Source of the DNA: Rheinheimera sp.
Lineage (GTDB): Bacteria; Pseudomonadota; Gammaproteobacteria; Enterobacterales; Alteromonadaceae
Length of the DNA: 64,000 nt
Assembly: GCF_030690345.1 (NCBI RefSeq)
Contig: NZ_JAUYGV010000006.1
Coordinates: 186,001-250,000 of the forward strand
Direction of reading: 5' to 3'
Program-made: the position numbers and the translations under genes
The notes under the pieces: generated by a model
Seen by the model: only the letters and a program-made list of their open reading frames with translations
Told to the model about the DNA's origin: nothing
Databases searched by the model: none
Shown: positions 19,032-28,920 of the stretch, in pieces
How positions within the stretch are numbered: the stretch's first letter is position 1
Layout of the letters: the number at the start of each line of letters is the position of its first letter

Positions 19032-19790
19032 CTAAGGCACGCTTTGCTGCAGTAACTGTTTAATATCGTCTTCTGTGCGGGGCTGTCCCAGCACGCTAAG
19101 GTATTCATCCAGCCCGGCCTGATAACATTCGCAGGCCACATTTTGCAGAGCCTGGCGATCTAAAATACTGATCATGCCTCTGCTGTAACTGATAAATTGT
19201 TGTTGTTGCATAATGCCGGCGGCCACTGTAACGCCGCTGCGACGTACGCCGAGCATATCTGCCAGAAACTGATGCGTCAGATAAAACCGGCTGCTGTGAG
19301 CGCGATCATGGCTCATCAGCAGCCAGCGCGCCAGCCGCGGGCTTAGTTCGTGAAAGTGCGCACAGGCAGCACTTTGCGACAGCTGGGCCAGTTGCACAAA
19401 CAGGTATTGCTGCAGCACATGCTGTAACTGCGGACACAACAATAAAAATTGCTGTAAGTCGGCAACATCTATACGCCAGGCGGTACCTTTGCCTTGCACT
19501 ACAGCCTGCATCGGCGCTGTGGTCATGCCCAGTGCCAGCGTTACCCCCAACATGCCTTCGTTGCCTATCAGTCCCATCTCCAGTGGCTTGTGCCCGGCCA
19601 GTTTGGTCACTAAGGAAATAAAACCACTGAGCGGGAAATACAGATAACGGTAGCGCTGATTCGGCTCGCACAAAATATCGGCAAACTGCAATTGCACCAC
19701 GTCGCAGTATTGCAACAGGATGTGGCGATCTTTGCTACTGAGCAACTGCAACAGATGATTGGTGATAAGTGGTACGGTTGAAACAGACAT
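19032..19790 (-). CDS. Crp/Fnr-family transcriptional regulator 1
   Basis: A 252-residue regulator with an N-terminal cyclic-nucleotide-binding-like beta-roll (about 15-120), a long dimer helix and a C-terminal winged helix (about 145-225). The recognition-helix region reads MLGVRRSGVTVAAG. The ATG at 19790 is preferred to a GTG at 19820. No Cys cluster of the FNR type is seen in the first 30 residues, so it is unlikely to be an oxygen-sensing Fe-S protein, and the effector is unknown. Its promoter carries site E, implying autoregulation or cross-regulation with regulator 2. Confidence 0.87.
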   Translation of the reverse strand: MSVSTVPLITNHLLQLLSSKDRHILLQYCDVVQLQFADILCEPNQRYRYLYFPLSGFISLVTKLAGHKPLEMGLIGNEGMLGVTLALGMTTAPMQAVVQGKGTAWRIDVADLQQFLLLCPQLQHVLQQYLFVQLAQLSQSAACAHFHELSPRLARWLLMSHDRAHSSRFYLTHQFLADMLGVRRSGVTVAAGIMQQQQFISYSRGMISILDRQALQNVACECYQAGLDEYLSVLGQPRTEDDIKQLLQQSVP

Positions 19791-19791
19791 A
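19764..19791 (-). repeat. 5'-end segment shared with the glucan synthase gene (copy 1)
   Basis: On the plus strand GATAAGTGGTACGG (19764-19777) is followed directly by TTGAAACAGACATA (19778-19791), covering the start codon and first eight codons of regulator 1. The same two blocks, one base different, occur at 28781-28821 at the start of the cyclic glucan synthase gene, there separated by 13 bases. Confidence 0.7.
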
Positions 19792-19858
19792 ATATGAGCC
19801 CCCGGCACTGGCGTTGCCACTATGGCGCAAGACAGGTGCCGTGCAGCCTTGAACTGTC

Positions 19859-19900
19859 AGCATAGTAGGCGCCCGGGGCAGCGTCTGTGCGCTAAGGCAC
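19859..19900 (-). promoter_or_regulatory. Crp/Fnr-like site plus -10 for regulator 1 (site E)
   Basis: Read on the minus strand: GTGCC-TTAG-CGCAC (19900-19887), then TATGCT at 19864-19859, 22 bases downstream. It lies between the end of the glucan synthase gene and the start of regulator 1, so regulator 1 has its own promoter. Confidence 0.68.
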
Positions 19901-19913
19901 TCATTGCCAACAC

Positions 19914-22900
19914 TTAAGCACTGAGCTTATTCCAGCTAAGCTGATGCGGCTTATCATCCAACGCCAAAGCTATGCAGTTGGCACTGATAAATACTGCTGA
20001 GTCAGCAGCAATCTCTTCACCATCCAGCGTCAGTGCCGCTTGCTGCGGCGCCAGGTTAGCCTGTTGGTTAATCTGCAGCGCATACCGGCTGCTGCCAATT
20101 GTTACCACAGCGCTAAAACCAGGCCAGTGTGGCGGCAGGCAGGGCGCAAGATGAATATGGTTGCCATGCCTGGTTAACCCCAGCAGGCTTTCTACGCCGG
20201 CGCGGTACATCCAGCCGGCGGCACCGGTATACCAGCTCCAGCCGCCGCGGCCAATATGTGGCGCCACCGAATACACATCAGCCGCCACCACGTAAGGCTC
20301 CAGTTTGTAACGGCTAACGTCGGCGGGAGTTAACGCATGGTTGAGCGGATTTAACATGCTGAATAACTGCTGAGCCTGGTCCGCCTGGTCCAGTTTGGCA
20401 AAGGCCATTACTACCCACATAGCGGCATGGCTGTACTGGCCGCCGTTTTCCCGCAGCCCGGGCGGATAACCTTTAATGTAACCCGGGTTGTGTGTGCCGG
20501 TATCAAACGGCGGGGTAAACAGCAGCAGCAACTGTTGCCGGCGTTGTACTAAGTGCTGCTCGACTGCCGCCATCGCTGTAGCGGCGCGCTGCGGGTCGGC
20601 CATGCCCGACAGTACGGCCCAGGACTGGCTCAGTGAGTCAAGCTGACACTCGTCGCTGTGCTGACTGCCCAGCCATGTGCCGTCATCATAGGTCGCGCGT
20701 TTGTACCAGTTATCGTCCCAGCCATAGTGCTCGATGGCGCTGAGTAACATATCGCTGTGGTGTTGCCATACGTCAGCGCGCGGGTCGCCGCGTGTTTGTG
20801 CCAGCGGTATAAAGCGGCGTAACGTGGTAAGCAGCAGCCAGCCGAGCCAGATACTTTCGCCTTTGCCTGCGCTGCCAACCTGATCCATGCCGTCGTTCCA
20901 GTCACCGCTGCCAATCAGTGGCAAACCGCGCGCACTGCTCAGGCTGATTGCCTGATCCAGGCCGCGGGCGCAGTGCTCATACAAGGGCGCGGCAGCGTCG
21001 GTGGGCATGGGTTGGAAAAACGCATCATGTTGGCCGGGCTCTAACTGCGGGCCCTGCAAAAAGCTGACGCTCTCATCCAGTACCGCGCTGTCGCCTGAAG
21101 TATCCAGATAGCGCACACAGGCAAAGGCCAGCCACACTCTGTCGTCAGAAATGCGGCCGCGCACGCCCTGGCCGCTGTGTGGCAGCCACCAGTGCTGAAC
21201 GTCGCCTTCAACAAACTGGCGCTGTGCCGCACGCAATAAATGCGCCCGCGTCAGCTCCGGTGCGGCAAAACTCAGTGCCATCGTATCCTGCAGCTGATCA
21301 CGAAAACCATAAGCGCCGCTGGCCTGATAAAAGGCAGCGCGGGCATAGATACGACAGGCAATGGTTTGATACAGCAGCCAGCCGTTGAGCATAATATCCA
21401 TGGCGCGATCCGGGGTGGTTACCTGCACGGCCTGTAACAGCTGTTGCCAATGCTGCTGTACCTGTTGCAGCTCTGCCACTAAATCAGCCGCGCGATACTG
21501 CTGCACCAGCGCCAACGCGCTGGCTTTATCGTCGGTTTGGCCGAGAAAAAACACCAGCTCAATTTGCTCGCCGGGCGCCAGGCTAACGCTGTGCTGTAAC
21601 GCGGCGCAAGGGTCCAGTGCGGCGCCAACCGCAGCGCTGAGCTCCTGCTGCTGTACCAGAGCCTGCGGGCTTTGCGTACTGCGGTTGCGGCCGAGAAACT
21701 CTGTACGGTCGGCGGTCCAGCCCGACAACGGCGTGTCAGCGCCCAGTGCGGCAAAAGCCACCTTGCCGGCAAAAGCGGTTTGCCACGGGTTTTGTACCAG
21801 CAATACCGCAGCTTCGTGCTCAAACTCACTGATTAAATAGGGCGCGCAGGCCGCACGGTCACGGCCCAACACCCATTCGGCATAGGCGGTTACCTGCAAC
21901 TGCCGGCGTTTATCTGAGGTATTGCGCAGCGTCAGGCGGGAAATTTTAACCGGTTGCTGCAGCGGCACATATTGCAGCAGGCTTAACTGAATGCCCGCCG
22001 CCTGATGTTGAAACCGGCTGTAGCCAAAGCCATGGCAGGCGCTGTAATGGCCGCCGTCGTTGAGCGGTGCGCTGGTGGCGGTAAACAGTTGGCCGCTTGC
22101 CACGTCCTGTACATAGATGGCTTCGGCACAGGGGTCGGTAACCGGGTCGTTTGACCAGGGCGTCAGCTGGTTTTCACGGCTGCTTTGCGACCAGCTGTAA
22201 CCGCTGCCGCTGGCGGACACCTGAAAGCCGAACTGCGGATTGGCAATCACATTCAACCAGGGCATGGGTGTGCGCTGGTTGTCGTTTAGCAAGGTTACAT
22301 ATTCGCGGCCGTTATTGGCAAAGCCGCCCAGGCCGTTAAAAAACTCCAAATTGGCACTGACATAATCCATGTACTGGTTATCGCTACTGCCGCTATTGCC
22401 GGCGGCGCTGTCTTTAACCGCGTTGGCAACTGCTGCGGGCGGCAAAGGTTGTGCAGTGGCTGTTGTTTGCGATAACGCCGGGGCCCGTGCCGGCATAGCA
22501 ACCGACAGTGGTGCCAAACGCTGTAACTGGCGTTGTAAAGTGCCGCGTCTGGCATGCAGCACGACTCTGGCAATAGCAGCCAGCAAGCTGCGGCTGCCGA
22601 CGCTGATTAAATCGGCGCGCAGGGTGTAGACATTACCGCGGGTTAATTGCGGACCATTGACCGTTTGCGGGCCGCTGGCTGTTTGTGGCGTCGGCCGGCT
22701 GCGGCTGCTGCGTACCAGAGCTTCTATTGCTTGTTGCAAGTCCTGCACGTAAGAGCTGGCGCGCTCGTTAACAATCACCAGATCAACCGGCAGCTGTTTC
22801 AAATGCCAGTATTCGTGCGCCCGCAGTAGTTGGCGTACGCTGTCGATATCTTCAATGTCGTCGATATGCAGCAGCAGTATCGGCAGATCACCGGATATAC

Positions 22901-25900
22901 CGTGTTGCCATATGCCCGACTGCAGGCCGGCGCCACGACGAATAGCGGCCGGCGGAGAGCGAAAACGGCTGTCGTTGTGCAATAACGGTCCGGTAAGGCG
23001 CTGAAACAGCGCTGCTTCAGCCACCGTGATGGCCAGATAACGCAACTGCACCTGCGCCAGCGTCCAGGCCAGGGTGGCGGCGCGTTCAAAGGCGCTGTAT
23101 TCGTTATGTTGGGTGATCAGTTGCAACAGTTCGTCACGCGAGCCGGCCAGCAAGGTCCAGAATGCCACTTTCAGCTGTTTGCCTGCGGCCAGGGTTACTG
23201 TCGGGCGCAAACACAAGATCGGGTCCAGCACGGTACCGCGGCTGTTGCTTAATGGCTGATGGCGCTGCATCGCCTGTGCCTGATGCAGGCTGGTGCCGCT
23301 GCCGAAGAACTGCGCGCGGTCGGTTTCATATTGCAAGGCTGTGCTGCTACCGCCTTCTACCACGGCAAAATGTGCCAGCCACAGCGGTGTTTCGTGCGGG
23401 GTCCGTGGGCGCCGGGTAGCAATAATGGCACCGCACTCGCTGACAAACTCCGTTTGCACAAACAACTTGGAAAATGCCGGGTGGGCGTTGTCAGCGGCGG
23501 CGTTGCCAAGCACCAGTTCGGCGTAAGAGGTTAGCTCCAGTTCCTGATCGCGCCGGCTATGGTTGCATAAGGTCAGGCAGCGTACTTCACCATTGTGTTC
23601 AGATGATACCACCACACTTAGCCGCGCGCTGATCTGCTGTTGTTCACCGAACTGCATACTGAATTCTGCCGCCTCTTCGCTAAAGGTTACCGCATGGCCG
23701 GAGGGTGGTGCGGCGGACGTTGCCGGCTGGCTGAGGGCACAAGGTTGCAGGCTGGTGGCGTAGAACTGCTTACTATTGCGCTCGCGCAGCAAAATATAGC
23801 TGCCGTAATTGTCCAGGCTGCTGTCGGCGCGCCAGCGGGTAATGGCAACACCGCGCCAGTGGCTGTAGCCGCTGCCGGCAGCGCTTAGCATTACACTGTA
23901 GTGACCGTTACTGAGAATGTGCGTATGTGGCGCCCCGGCGGCGGCCGGGTCGGGGCTGAGTTCAATCAGCGATTCGTTGCTGCTGCCGGCGGCAACAGTT
24001 ACTGCTTCTGCTCTGGGGTGGGCATTGAGGACATCGCGCGGTACCCGCTCCTGCAGCAACAGTTCGCAGGCACTGATCATCGGTTCGCGGTGAAAACGGC
24101 TGCGCATCAGGCCCTGTTGCAGGGTGTTAAGCACGGCTACCAGCGTCATGCCCTGGTGGTGTGCCATAAAACTTTGTACCAACACCGGTTGGCCGGGGTC
24201 GGGTGAGCGCGATGGCGTATAATCCAGCGCTTCAAAAAAGCCGTAATCGCCCAGCGCGCCCAGTTGCTCCAGCCTGGCAAAGTTGCGGCAAGCCGCTGGT
24301 GCATCGACCATGCCGGCCAGCGCTGTAGCGTACGGCGCTATGACCAGATTTTGCGCCAGGCCGCGTTTTAGCCCCAACCCGGGCACGCCAAAGTTAGAAT
24401 ACTGGTAGGTTAAATGCAGATCGCGGGCATTGTAGGCCGATTCAGAAATACCCCATGGGATATTGTGCTGCCGGCCGTATTGGATTTGCCGCGCCACGAT
24501 CAGCCGGTTGCTTTGCTCCAGCAGGCTGCCGGCCGCGGCGCGCATTACCAGTGACGGCATCAGGTATTCAAACATTGAACCCGACCAGGACAACAGGGCC
24601 GCTCCCTTACCCAGCGGTGTGGCGCCGCGACCCAGGCGGAACCAGTGTTTGCTGTCGATATCGCCCTTAGCAATAGCAAACAGGCTGGCAAGACGGGCTT
24701 CTGATGCCAGCAAGTCATAACAGCTGCTGTCAAGCTGGTTGTCGGCGACGGTGTAACCGATGGATAATAAATTACGTTCGGTATTGAGCAAAAAGGCAAA
24801 GTTCATTTGCAGTGCCAGCGCGCGGCTGTCTGCTGCCAGGTTGGCAAAGCGTTGGCGCAATTGCTGCTGCGCCGCAGTGTCGGCGAGGTTATCGTGCTGA
24901 TGCTGCTGCAACGCATGCTGTAAGGCCTGCAGATAAAACTGCAGGTTGTCGCAATGCGCTTGTTCTGTTGCGCCGGCCGGTTGTTGGGCGGCCGCGCTTT
25001 GGTATTCTGCGTGCGCCTCTGCGGCCAGCTGAACTAACGCTTTATGCAGCGGCGCCGGGCGGTGCGTGGCATGCAGTAACTGCGACATTTTATCCAGCTT
25101 ACTGCGCAACTGCCGGTTATGTAACAGGCTGTGGTCACACAGCCGCAGGCTAAGCTGCGCCAACGCCAGGGTATCGTTCAGCCCCTGCAGTGCCAGTGGC
25201 GCTGATAATTGTTGCTGCCAGTCCTCCAGGCTGTTGGCCAGTGCCAACAGATGCCCGGCCAGGTTGCCGCTGTCCACCGACGAGATATACGCAGGTAGCA
25301 AAGGCTGCAGCGTCTGCGTATCGTACCAGTTAAAAAAGTGGCCCTGATGGCGGCTGAGTTGGCCCAGGGTAACAAAGGTTTGCTCCAGTTTGCCGGCAGC
25401 GGCATGGCTACCCAACCAACCAAAATCCCGCGCGGTAACAACCGACAGCAGATACATACCAATATTGGTTGGCGAGGTGCGGTGGGCAATCACCGGCAGT
25501 GGCAGTTGCTGAAAATTATCCGGCGGCAGCCAATTGTCATCACTGCTGACGAAACGCTCGAAAAAACGCCAGGTGCGGCGCGCCACCAGGCGCAGGTTGT
25601 CTGCGTCGGGGCCTTGCAGTGGCTGCGTTTGCCGCAGGTTAGTGGGCAGGCTAAGCCAGTACATCAGCGCCGGTGCCACTTGCCACAGCAACAACAATGG
25701 CGCCAGTAAAGCCAGATTATGCGGCGCCAGCCACAGCACCAGCGCGCCGGTTAGCCAGGCCAGTATTAGTCCCGGCAGCATTTGGCGGTAATAGCCGGCC
25801 AGACTAAGTGGCCGCTTAGCGCTGTTTTGCGCCGTGGTAACCCATTGCAGCAAGTGTTTCCGGCTTAGCAGTAAGCGCCATAAGGTAACACCAATGGCGT

Positions 25901-28820
25901 GGCTCATGCGCCAGGCCTGGTCGGCCAGTAAGATAATTTGCAGCAGGCTTTGGCTCAGCGTTTGGCCCAGGTCTGCCAGCAGGTTGCCATATAAACTGCG
26001 TAGCTGAATTGCGCCGCCATGCTGCAAAATGCTGTGGCGGGGCAGCACACTGAAGCGGCGCATCAGTAACACAGGCAGCAGCAATGCGGCCAGTAGCAAC
26101 AAGGTGGCGTTAAGTGCCGTCGGCCAGGGCAGCAGCAGTGCTGCGGTTAAGGCAACAAAGCCGGCGGGGGCCAACAAGGATCGGCGCAGGTTATCCAGCA
26201 TTTTCCAGCAGCCCAGCAATGGCAGCTTCGCCGTTGCAGCCTGATGGCTGTTAACCGGGGCGCGGCCAACTATGGCGGGATCTGCTATGGCGCGATCGAC
26301 TATGGTACGGCACAGCCACGGCAGTAACTGCCAGTCGCCGCGGGTCCAGCGATGCTGGCGTTTCACAGCTACGTCGTAGCGGGTGGGGAAATCCTCGACT
26401 ACTTCGATATCCGACGCCAGACCGGCGCGGGCAAAGATGCCTTCAAACAGATCGTGGCTTAGCATGCTGTTGTCCGGTACTCTGCCGCTTAAGGCGGCGC
26501 TGAATGCATCTACATCGTAGATGCCTTTGCCGGTGAAGGAGCCTTCGGCAAATAGATCCTGATATAAATCCGATACTGCGCCGGCGTAAGGGTCGATACC
26601 GGCCGGGCCGGAGCTTAAGCGCAAATAGCGTGAGCCTTGCTCTGCCAGTGCCAACGCCGGTGTGACCCGCGGCTGCAAAATACCATAACCGGCAATAATA
26701 CGTTGCTGCTGCGGGCAAAATTGCGCTTGGTTCAGCGGATGCGCCATTTTGCCAACCAGTTTAACGGCTGCATTGCGTGGCAAGCGCGTGTCGGCATCCA
26801 GCGTAATAACATAGCGTACCTGTGACGGCACAGCGTTGGACAACTGCGGATACTCTGCACTGGCGCCGGAAAAAGGCTTTGGCCCGCCGTTATTGCTGGC
26901 GGCATCTGCATTGCTGCGCAGGGCAGCGTTTAAATCACTCAGCTTACCGCGTTTGCGCTCTTTGCCCATCCAGCAGAGCTCCGTGGTGTTGTAGGTGCGC
27001 TGGCGATGCAATAATAAAAAACGCGGCCCTGCCGGGCCTGCGCCATAGTGCGTATTTAAGCTGGCAATACCGGCTATTGCCTGTTGCAGCAGCGCTTTGT
27101 CGGTGGGTAATTGTTGCAGCGGTGCGTCGGAAAAGTCAGACAGCAGAGCAAAGCTGATATCGCCGTTGCCGGCAGCCAGATAATGTTCTTCCAGCCGTTG
27201 CAGGTGCTGGCGCAGTTCAGTGGCATCGCTGAGCAATACCGGCACGGCAATTAAGGTACGCAGTTCGGTCGGAACGCCGTGTTGCAGCGCCAGCGCCGGT
27301 AACACCCGGGCTGTGCTGTAGCGGTTGGTAATATTTTGCAGCAGGGCGCTGGCCAGCTCGCTTAGCGGTACAGCGGCCAACAACAGTAACCATAGCCAGC
27401 CGGCAGCGCTGGCATCCAACAGCGCGCCCGCTACCAGCAGTAGAGCAACGCTAAGCAGCATAAACAGACTGATATAGCCCTTAATACCGCGACTGCTGAT
27501 GCCATGGCGCAGCCGGTAACCGGTGCTGTGTTTTATGCCCAACTGCTGCTCAAACGCCGGCCGGCCATTGCCGAGTAAATGGTAACCACAGTCGGCTTCG
27601 CGCGCTGCCTGTACCGGATTATCGCAACCTGCGGCGGCACTATGCGCCGCCTGCAACACTGCTGCGGTAACCGTCAGTTCGCTGCACTTAGCGCGCCGGG
27701 CCAGATGTTCAATGGCGGTGCGGTAAAGGTTGCGGCTGGCAAAGTCCATTTCGCTAAAGCGGCTGCCGCCGGCCAGTTGCTGATCTACCAGGCTGACGCT
27801 CTCAAACAATTCTGTCCAGTCGATGGCAGACATCAGCCGCATGCTGGTTATAACATTACGTACGCTGACATTGGACGCGCCCAGCCGTTGTTGTGCCCGC
27901 AGTACCACATCATCAATATTATCATCCTGTGCGCTCAGTTGCCGGTTAAGCCAGCTTAACGCCGGCGTTACGCCAGGGTCCTGGTCGCGCAGGCGTTTGG
28001 CCAGCTGGGCGGCAAAATTATCAGTTAAGGTGCTGCTGTAGTTGGCTACAGCATGTTGCCAGTCTGCGCCGTTTAATTCTGTGCCGTTCAGTAAGGTATC
28101 GGCCAGTTGGTCGGCATCTGCGCGCTCGCGCAGACCTAAGCTGATTTGGTCGGTTAAACGGCGCAGATTCTCAATCAGCACAATGCGCAGCGTAATTGCC
28201 ACAGCCCACAGCTCGCCAATACTCAGCGGCTGTACTTGCTGATAAGCGTTGAGAAAGCGTCGCAAAATAACCGGATCAAAATGGCTGTCGGTGTGGGCGA
28301 CATAAGCCCAGGCGATACCCAATACCCGTGGGTAGCCGCGAAAAGGGCCGTTGGCCAGTTTCGGCAACTGGCGGTAATAACCCGGCGGTAAATCATCACG
28401 GATTTCACGAATTTGCTGCTCAACAATATGATAGTTATCCAGCAGCCATTCTGCGGCAGGTACTATACTGTGGCCGGCCTGCAATTCAGCCGCGCTGACG
28501 CGGTAAGCGGCCAGCAGGGTATCGGCGTTAGCGGTTAACCGGCGCTGTAATGCCGGCCGGCAATACTGGCGTAGCTGCTGTAACAGCGTAGTATCGCTGA
28601 CAACAGGTTGCGCCGTTGCCAGGCTGAGCGCATGCAGTTCAAGCCGCTCAACACTAAACAATTCGGCCCGCACCGGCCGGGTTTGCTGCCATAATTCAGC
28701 AGAAAACCAGCTGTCGGCACCCCGGCGCAGCTTAGTCAACGGCGTTAACAAACGGCCGGAAATAACACGGCAAAAAGTACGATAAGTGGTACGGAAAAAT
28801 AACAACACTGAAACAGACAT
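19914..28820 (-). CDS. ndvB: Cyclic beta-1,2-glucan synthase homologue (GT84 + GH94)
   Basis: A 2968-residue inner-membrane enzyme of the NdvB/ChvB family, which builds and cyclises periplasmic beta-1,2-glucans for osmoadaptation. Order of parts: an N-terminal region; two membrane segments near 455-500; a GT84 glycosyltransferase with VITLDADTRLP (about 670) and the RQHRWTRGDW motif (about 820); more membrane segments near 895-935 and 1025-1065; then repeated glucan-binding/GH94 regions. The C-terminal GH94 phosphorylase domain holds the catalytic-Asp motif GSGDWNDGMDQVG (about 2640). The first 13 or so codons resemble the 5' end of regulator 1 and look nonconserved. Regulated by site I. The family assignment is firm; the exact glucan made is inferred. 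Confidence 0.9.
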   Translation of the reverse strand: MSVSVLLFFRTTYRTFCRVISGRLLTPLTKLRRGADSWFSAELWQQTRPVRAELFSVERLELHALSLATAQPVVSDTTLLQQLRQYCRPALQRRLTANADTLLAAYRVSAAELQAGHSIVPAAEWLLDNYHIVEQQIREIRDDLPPGYYRQLPKLANGPFRGYPRVLGIAWAYVAHTDSHFDPVILRRFLNAYQQVQPLSIGELWAVAITLRIVLIENLRRLTDQISLGLRERADADQLADTLLNGTELNGADWQHAVANYSSTLTDNFAAQLAKRLRDQDPGVTPALSWLNRQLSAQDDNIDDVVLRAQQRLGASNVSVRNVITSMRLMSAIDWTELFESVSLVDQQLAGGSRFSEMDFASRNLYRTAIEHLARRAKCSELTVTAAVLQAAHSAAAGCDNPVQAAREADCGYHLLGNGRPAFEQQLGIKHSTGYRLRHGISSRGIKGYISLFMLLSVALLLVAGALLDASAAGWLWLLLLAAVPLSELASALLQNITNRYSTARVLPALALQHGVPTELRTLIAVPVLLSDATELRQHLQRLEEHYLAAGNGDISFALLSDFSDAPLQQLPTDKALLQQAIAGIASLNTHYGAGPAGPRFLLLHRQRTYNTTELCWMGKERKRGKLSDLNAALRSNADAASNNGGPKPFSGASAEYPQLSNAVPSQVRYVITLDADTRLPRNAAVKLVGKMAHPLNQAQFCPQQQRIIAGYGILQPRVTPALALAEQGSRYLRLSSGPAGIDPYAGAVSDLYQDLFAEGSFTGKGIYDVDAFSAALSGRVPDNSMLSHDLFEGIFARAGLASDIEVVEDFPTRYDVAVKRQHRWTRGDWQLLPWLCRTIVDRAIADPAIVGRAPVNSHQAATAKLPLLGCWKMLDNLRRSLLAPAGFVALTAALLLPWPTALNATLLLLAALLLPVLLMRRFSVLPRHSILQHGGAIQLRSLYGNLLADLGQTLSQSLLQIILLADQAWRMSHAIGVTLWRLLLSRKHLLQWVTTAQNSAKRPLSLAGYYRQMLPGLILAWLTGALVLWLAPHNLALLAPLLLLWQVAPALMYWLSLPTNLRQTQPLQGPDADNLRLVARRTWRFFERFVSSDDNWLPPDNFQQLPLPVIAHRTSPTNIGMYLLSVVTARDFGWLGSHAAAGKLEQTFVTLGQLSRHQGHFFNWYDTQTLQPLLPAYISSVDSGNLAGHLLALANSLEDWQQQLSAPLALQGLNDTLALAQLSLRLCDHSLLHNRQLRSKLDKMSQLLHATHRPAPLHKALVQLAAEAHAEYQSAAAQQPAGATEQAHCDNLQFYLQALQHALQQHQHDNLADTAAQQQLRQRFANLAADSRALALQMNFAFLLNTERNLLSIGYTVADNQLDSSCYDLLASEARLASLFAIAKGDIDSKHWFRLGRGATPLGKGAALLSWSGSMFEYLMPSLVMRAAAGSLLEQSNRLIVARQIQYGRQHNIPWGISESAYNARDLHLTYQYSNFGVPGLGLKRGLAQNLVIAPYATALAGMVDAPAACRNFARLEQLGALGDYGFFEALDYTPSRSPDPGQPVLVQSFMAHHQGMTLVAVLNTLQQGLMRSRFHREPMISACELLLQERVPRDVLNAHPRAEAVTVAAGSSNESLIELSPDPAAAGAPHTHILSNGHYSVMLSAAGSGYSHWRGVAITRWRADSSLDNYGSYILLRERNSKQFYATSLQPCALSQPATSAAPPSGHAVTFSEEAAEFSMQFGEQQQISARLSVVVSSEHNGEVRCLTLCNHSRRDQELELTSYAELVLGNAAADNAHPAFSKLFVQTEFVSECGAIIATRRPRTPHETPLWLAHFAVVEGGSSTALQYETDRAQFFGSGTSLHQAQAMQRHQPLSNSRGTVLDPILCLRPTVTLAAGKQLKVAFWTLLAGSRDELLQLITQHNEYSAFERAATLAWTLAQVQLRYLAITVAEAALFQRLTGPLLHNDSRFRSPPAAIRRGAGLQSGIWQHGISGDLPILLLHIDDIEDIDSVRQLLRAHEYWHLKQLPVDLVIVNERASSYVQDLQQAIEALVRSSRSRPTPQTASGPQTVNGPQLTRGNVYTLRADLISVGSRSLLAAIARVVLHARRGTLQRQLQRLAPLSVAMPARAPALSQTTATAQPLPPAAVANAVKDSAAGNSGSSDNQYMDYVSANLEFFNGLGGFANNGREYVTLLNDNQRTPMPWLNVIANPQFGFQVSASGSGYSWSQSSRENQLTPWSNDPVTDPCAEAIYVQDVASGQLFTATSAPLNDGGHYSACHGFGYSRFQHQAAGIQLSLLQYVPLQQPVKISRLTLRNTSDKRRQLQVTAYAEWVLGRDRAACAPYLISEFEHEAAVLLVQNPWQTAFAGKVAFAALGADTPLSGWTADRTEFLGRNRSTQSPQALVQQQELSAAVGAALDPCAALQHSVSLAPGEQIELVFFLGQTDDKASALALVQQYRAADLVAELQQVQQHWQQLLQAVQVTTPDRAMDIMLNGWLLYQTIACRIYARAAFYQASGAYGFRDQLQDTMALSFAAPELTRAHLLRAAQRQFVEGDVQHWWLPHSGQGVRGRISDDRVWLAFACVRYLDTSGDSAVLDESVSFLQGPQLEPGQHDAFFQPMPTDAAAPLYEHCARGLDQAISLSSARGLPLIGSGDWNDGMDQVGSAGKGESIWLGWLLLTTLRRFIPLAQTRGDPRADVWQHHSDMLLSAIEHYGWDDNWYKRATYDDGTWLGSQHSDECQLDSLSQSWAVLSGMADPQRAATAMAAVEQHLVQRRQQLLLLFTPPFDTGTHNPGYIKGYPPGLRENGGQYSHAAMWVVMAFAKLDQADQAQQLFSMLNPLNHALTPADVSRYKLEPYVVAADVYSVAPHIGRGGWSWYTGAAGWMYRAGVESLLGLTRHGNHIHLAPCLPPHWPGFSAVVTIGSSRYALQINQQANLAPQQAALTLDGEEIAADSAVFISANCIALALDDKPHQLSWNKLSA

Positions 28821-28821
28821 A
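28781..28821 (-). repeat. 5'-end segment shared with regulator 1 (copy 2)
   Basis: GATAAGTGGTACGG (28781-28794) and CTGAAACAGACATA (28808-28821) flank 13 extra bases. In the copy at 19764-19791 the blocks are adjacent. Both copies span the start codon of a minus-strand gene and place ATGTCTGTTTCA at its 5' end. Because 13 is not a multiple of three, the inner block is read in different frames in the two genes. Confidence 0.7.
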
Positions 28822-28855
28822 GCAACCTGCAGTATGGCTTAAGCGGTAGTGGCTT

Positions 28856-28897
28856 AGCCTATAGGGCGGTTAGTCTGTTGTCGGTGCGATGTCGTAC
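28856..28897 (-). promoter_or_regulatory. Crp/Fnr-like site plus -10 for the glucan synthase (site I)
   Basis: On the minus strand GTACG-ACAT-CGCAC (28897-28884), with TAGGCT at 28861-28856, 22 bases downstream. The distal half differs from the consensus, but the proximal CGCAC and the spacing are kept. TATAGG two bases closer is an alternative -10. Confidence 0.55.
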
Positions 28898-28920
28898 ATA
28901 AGCAGGGCCGGGGCGGGAGT

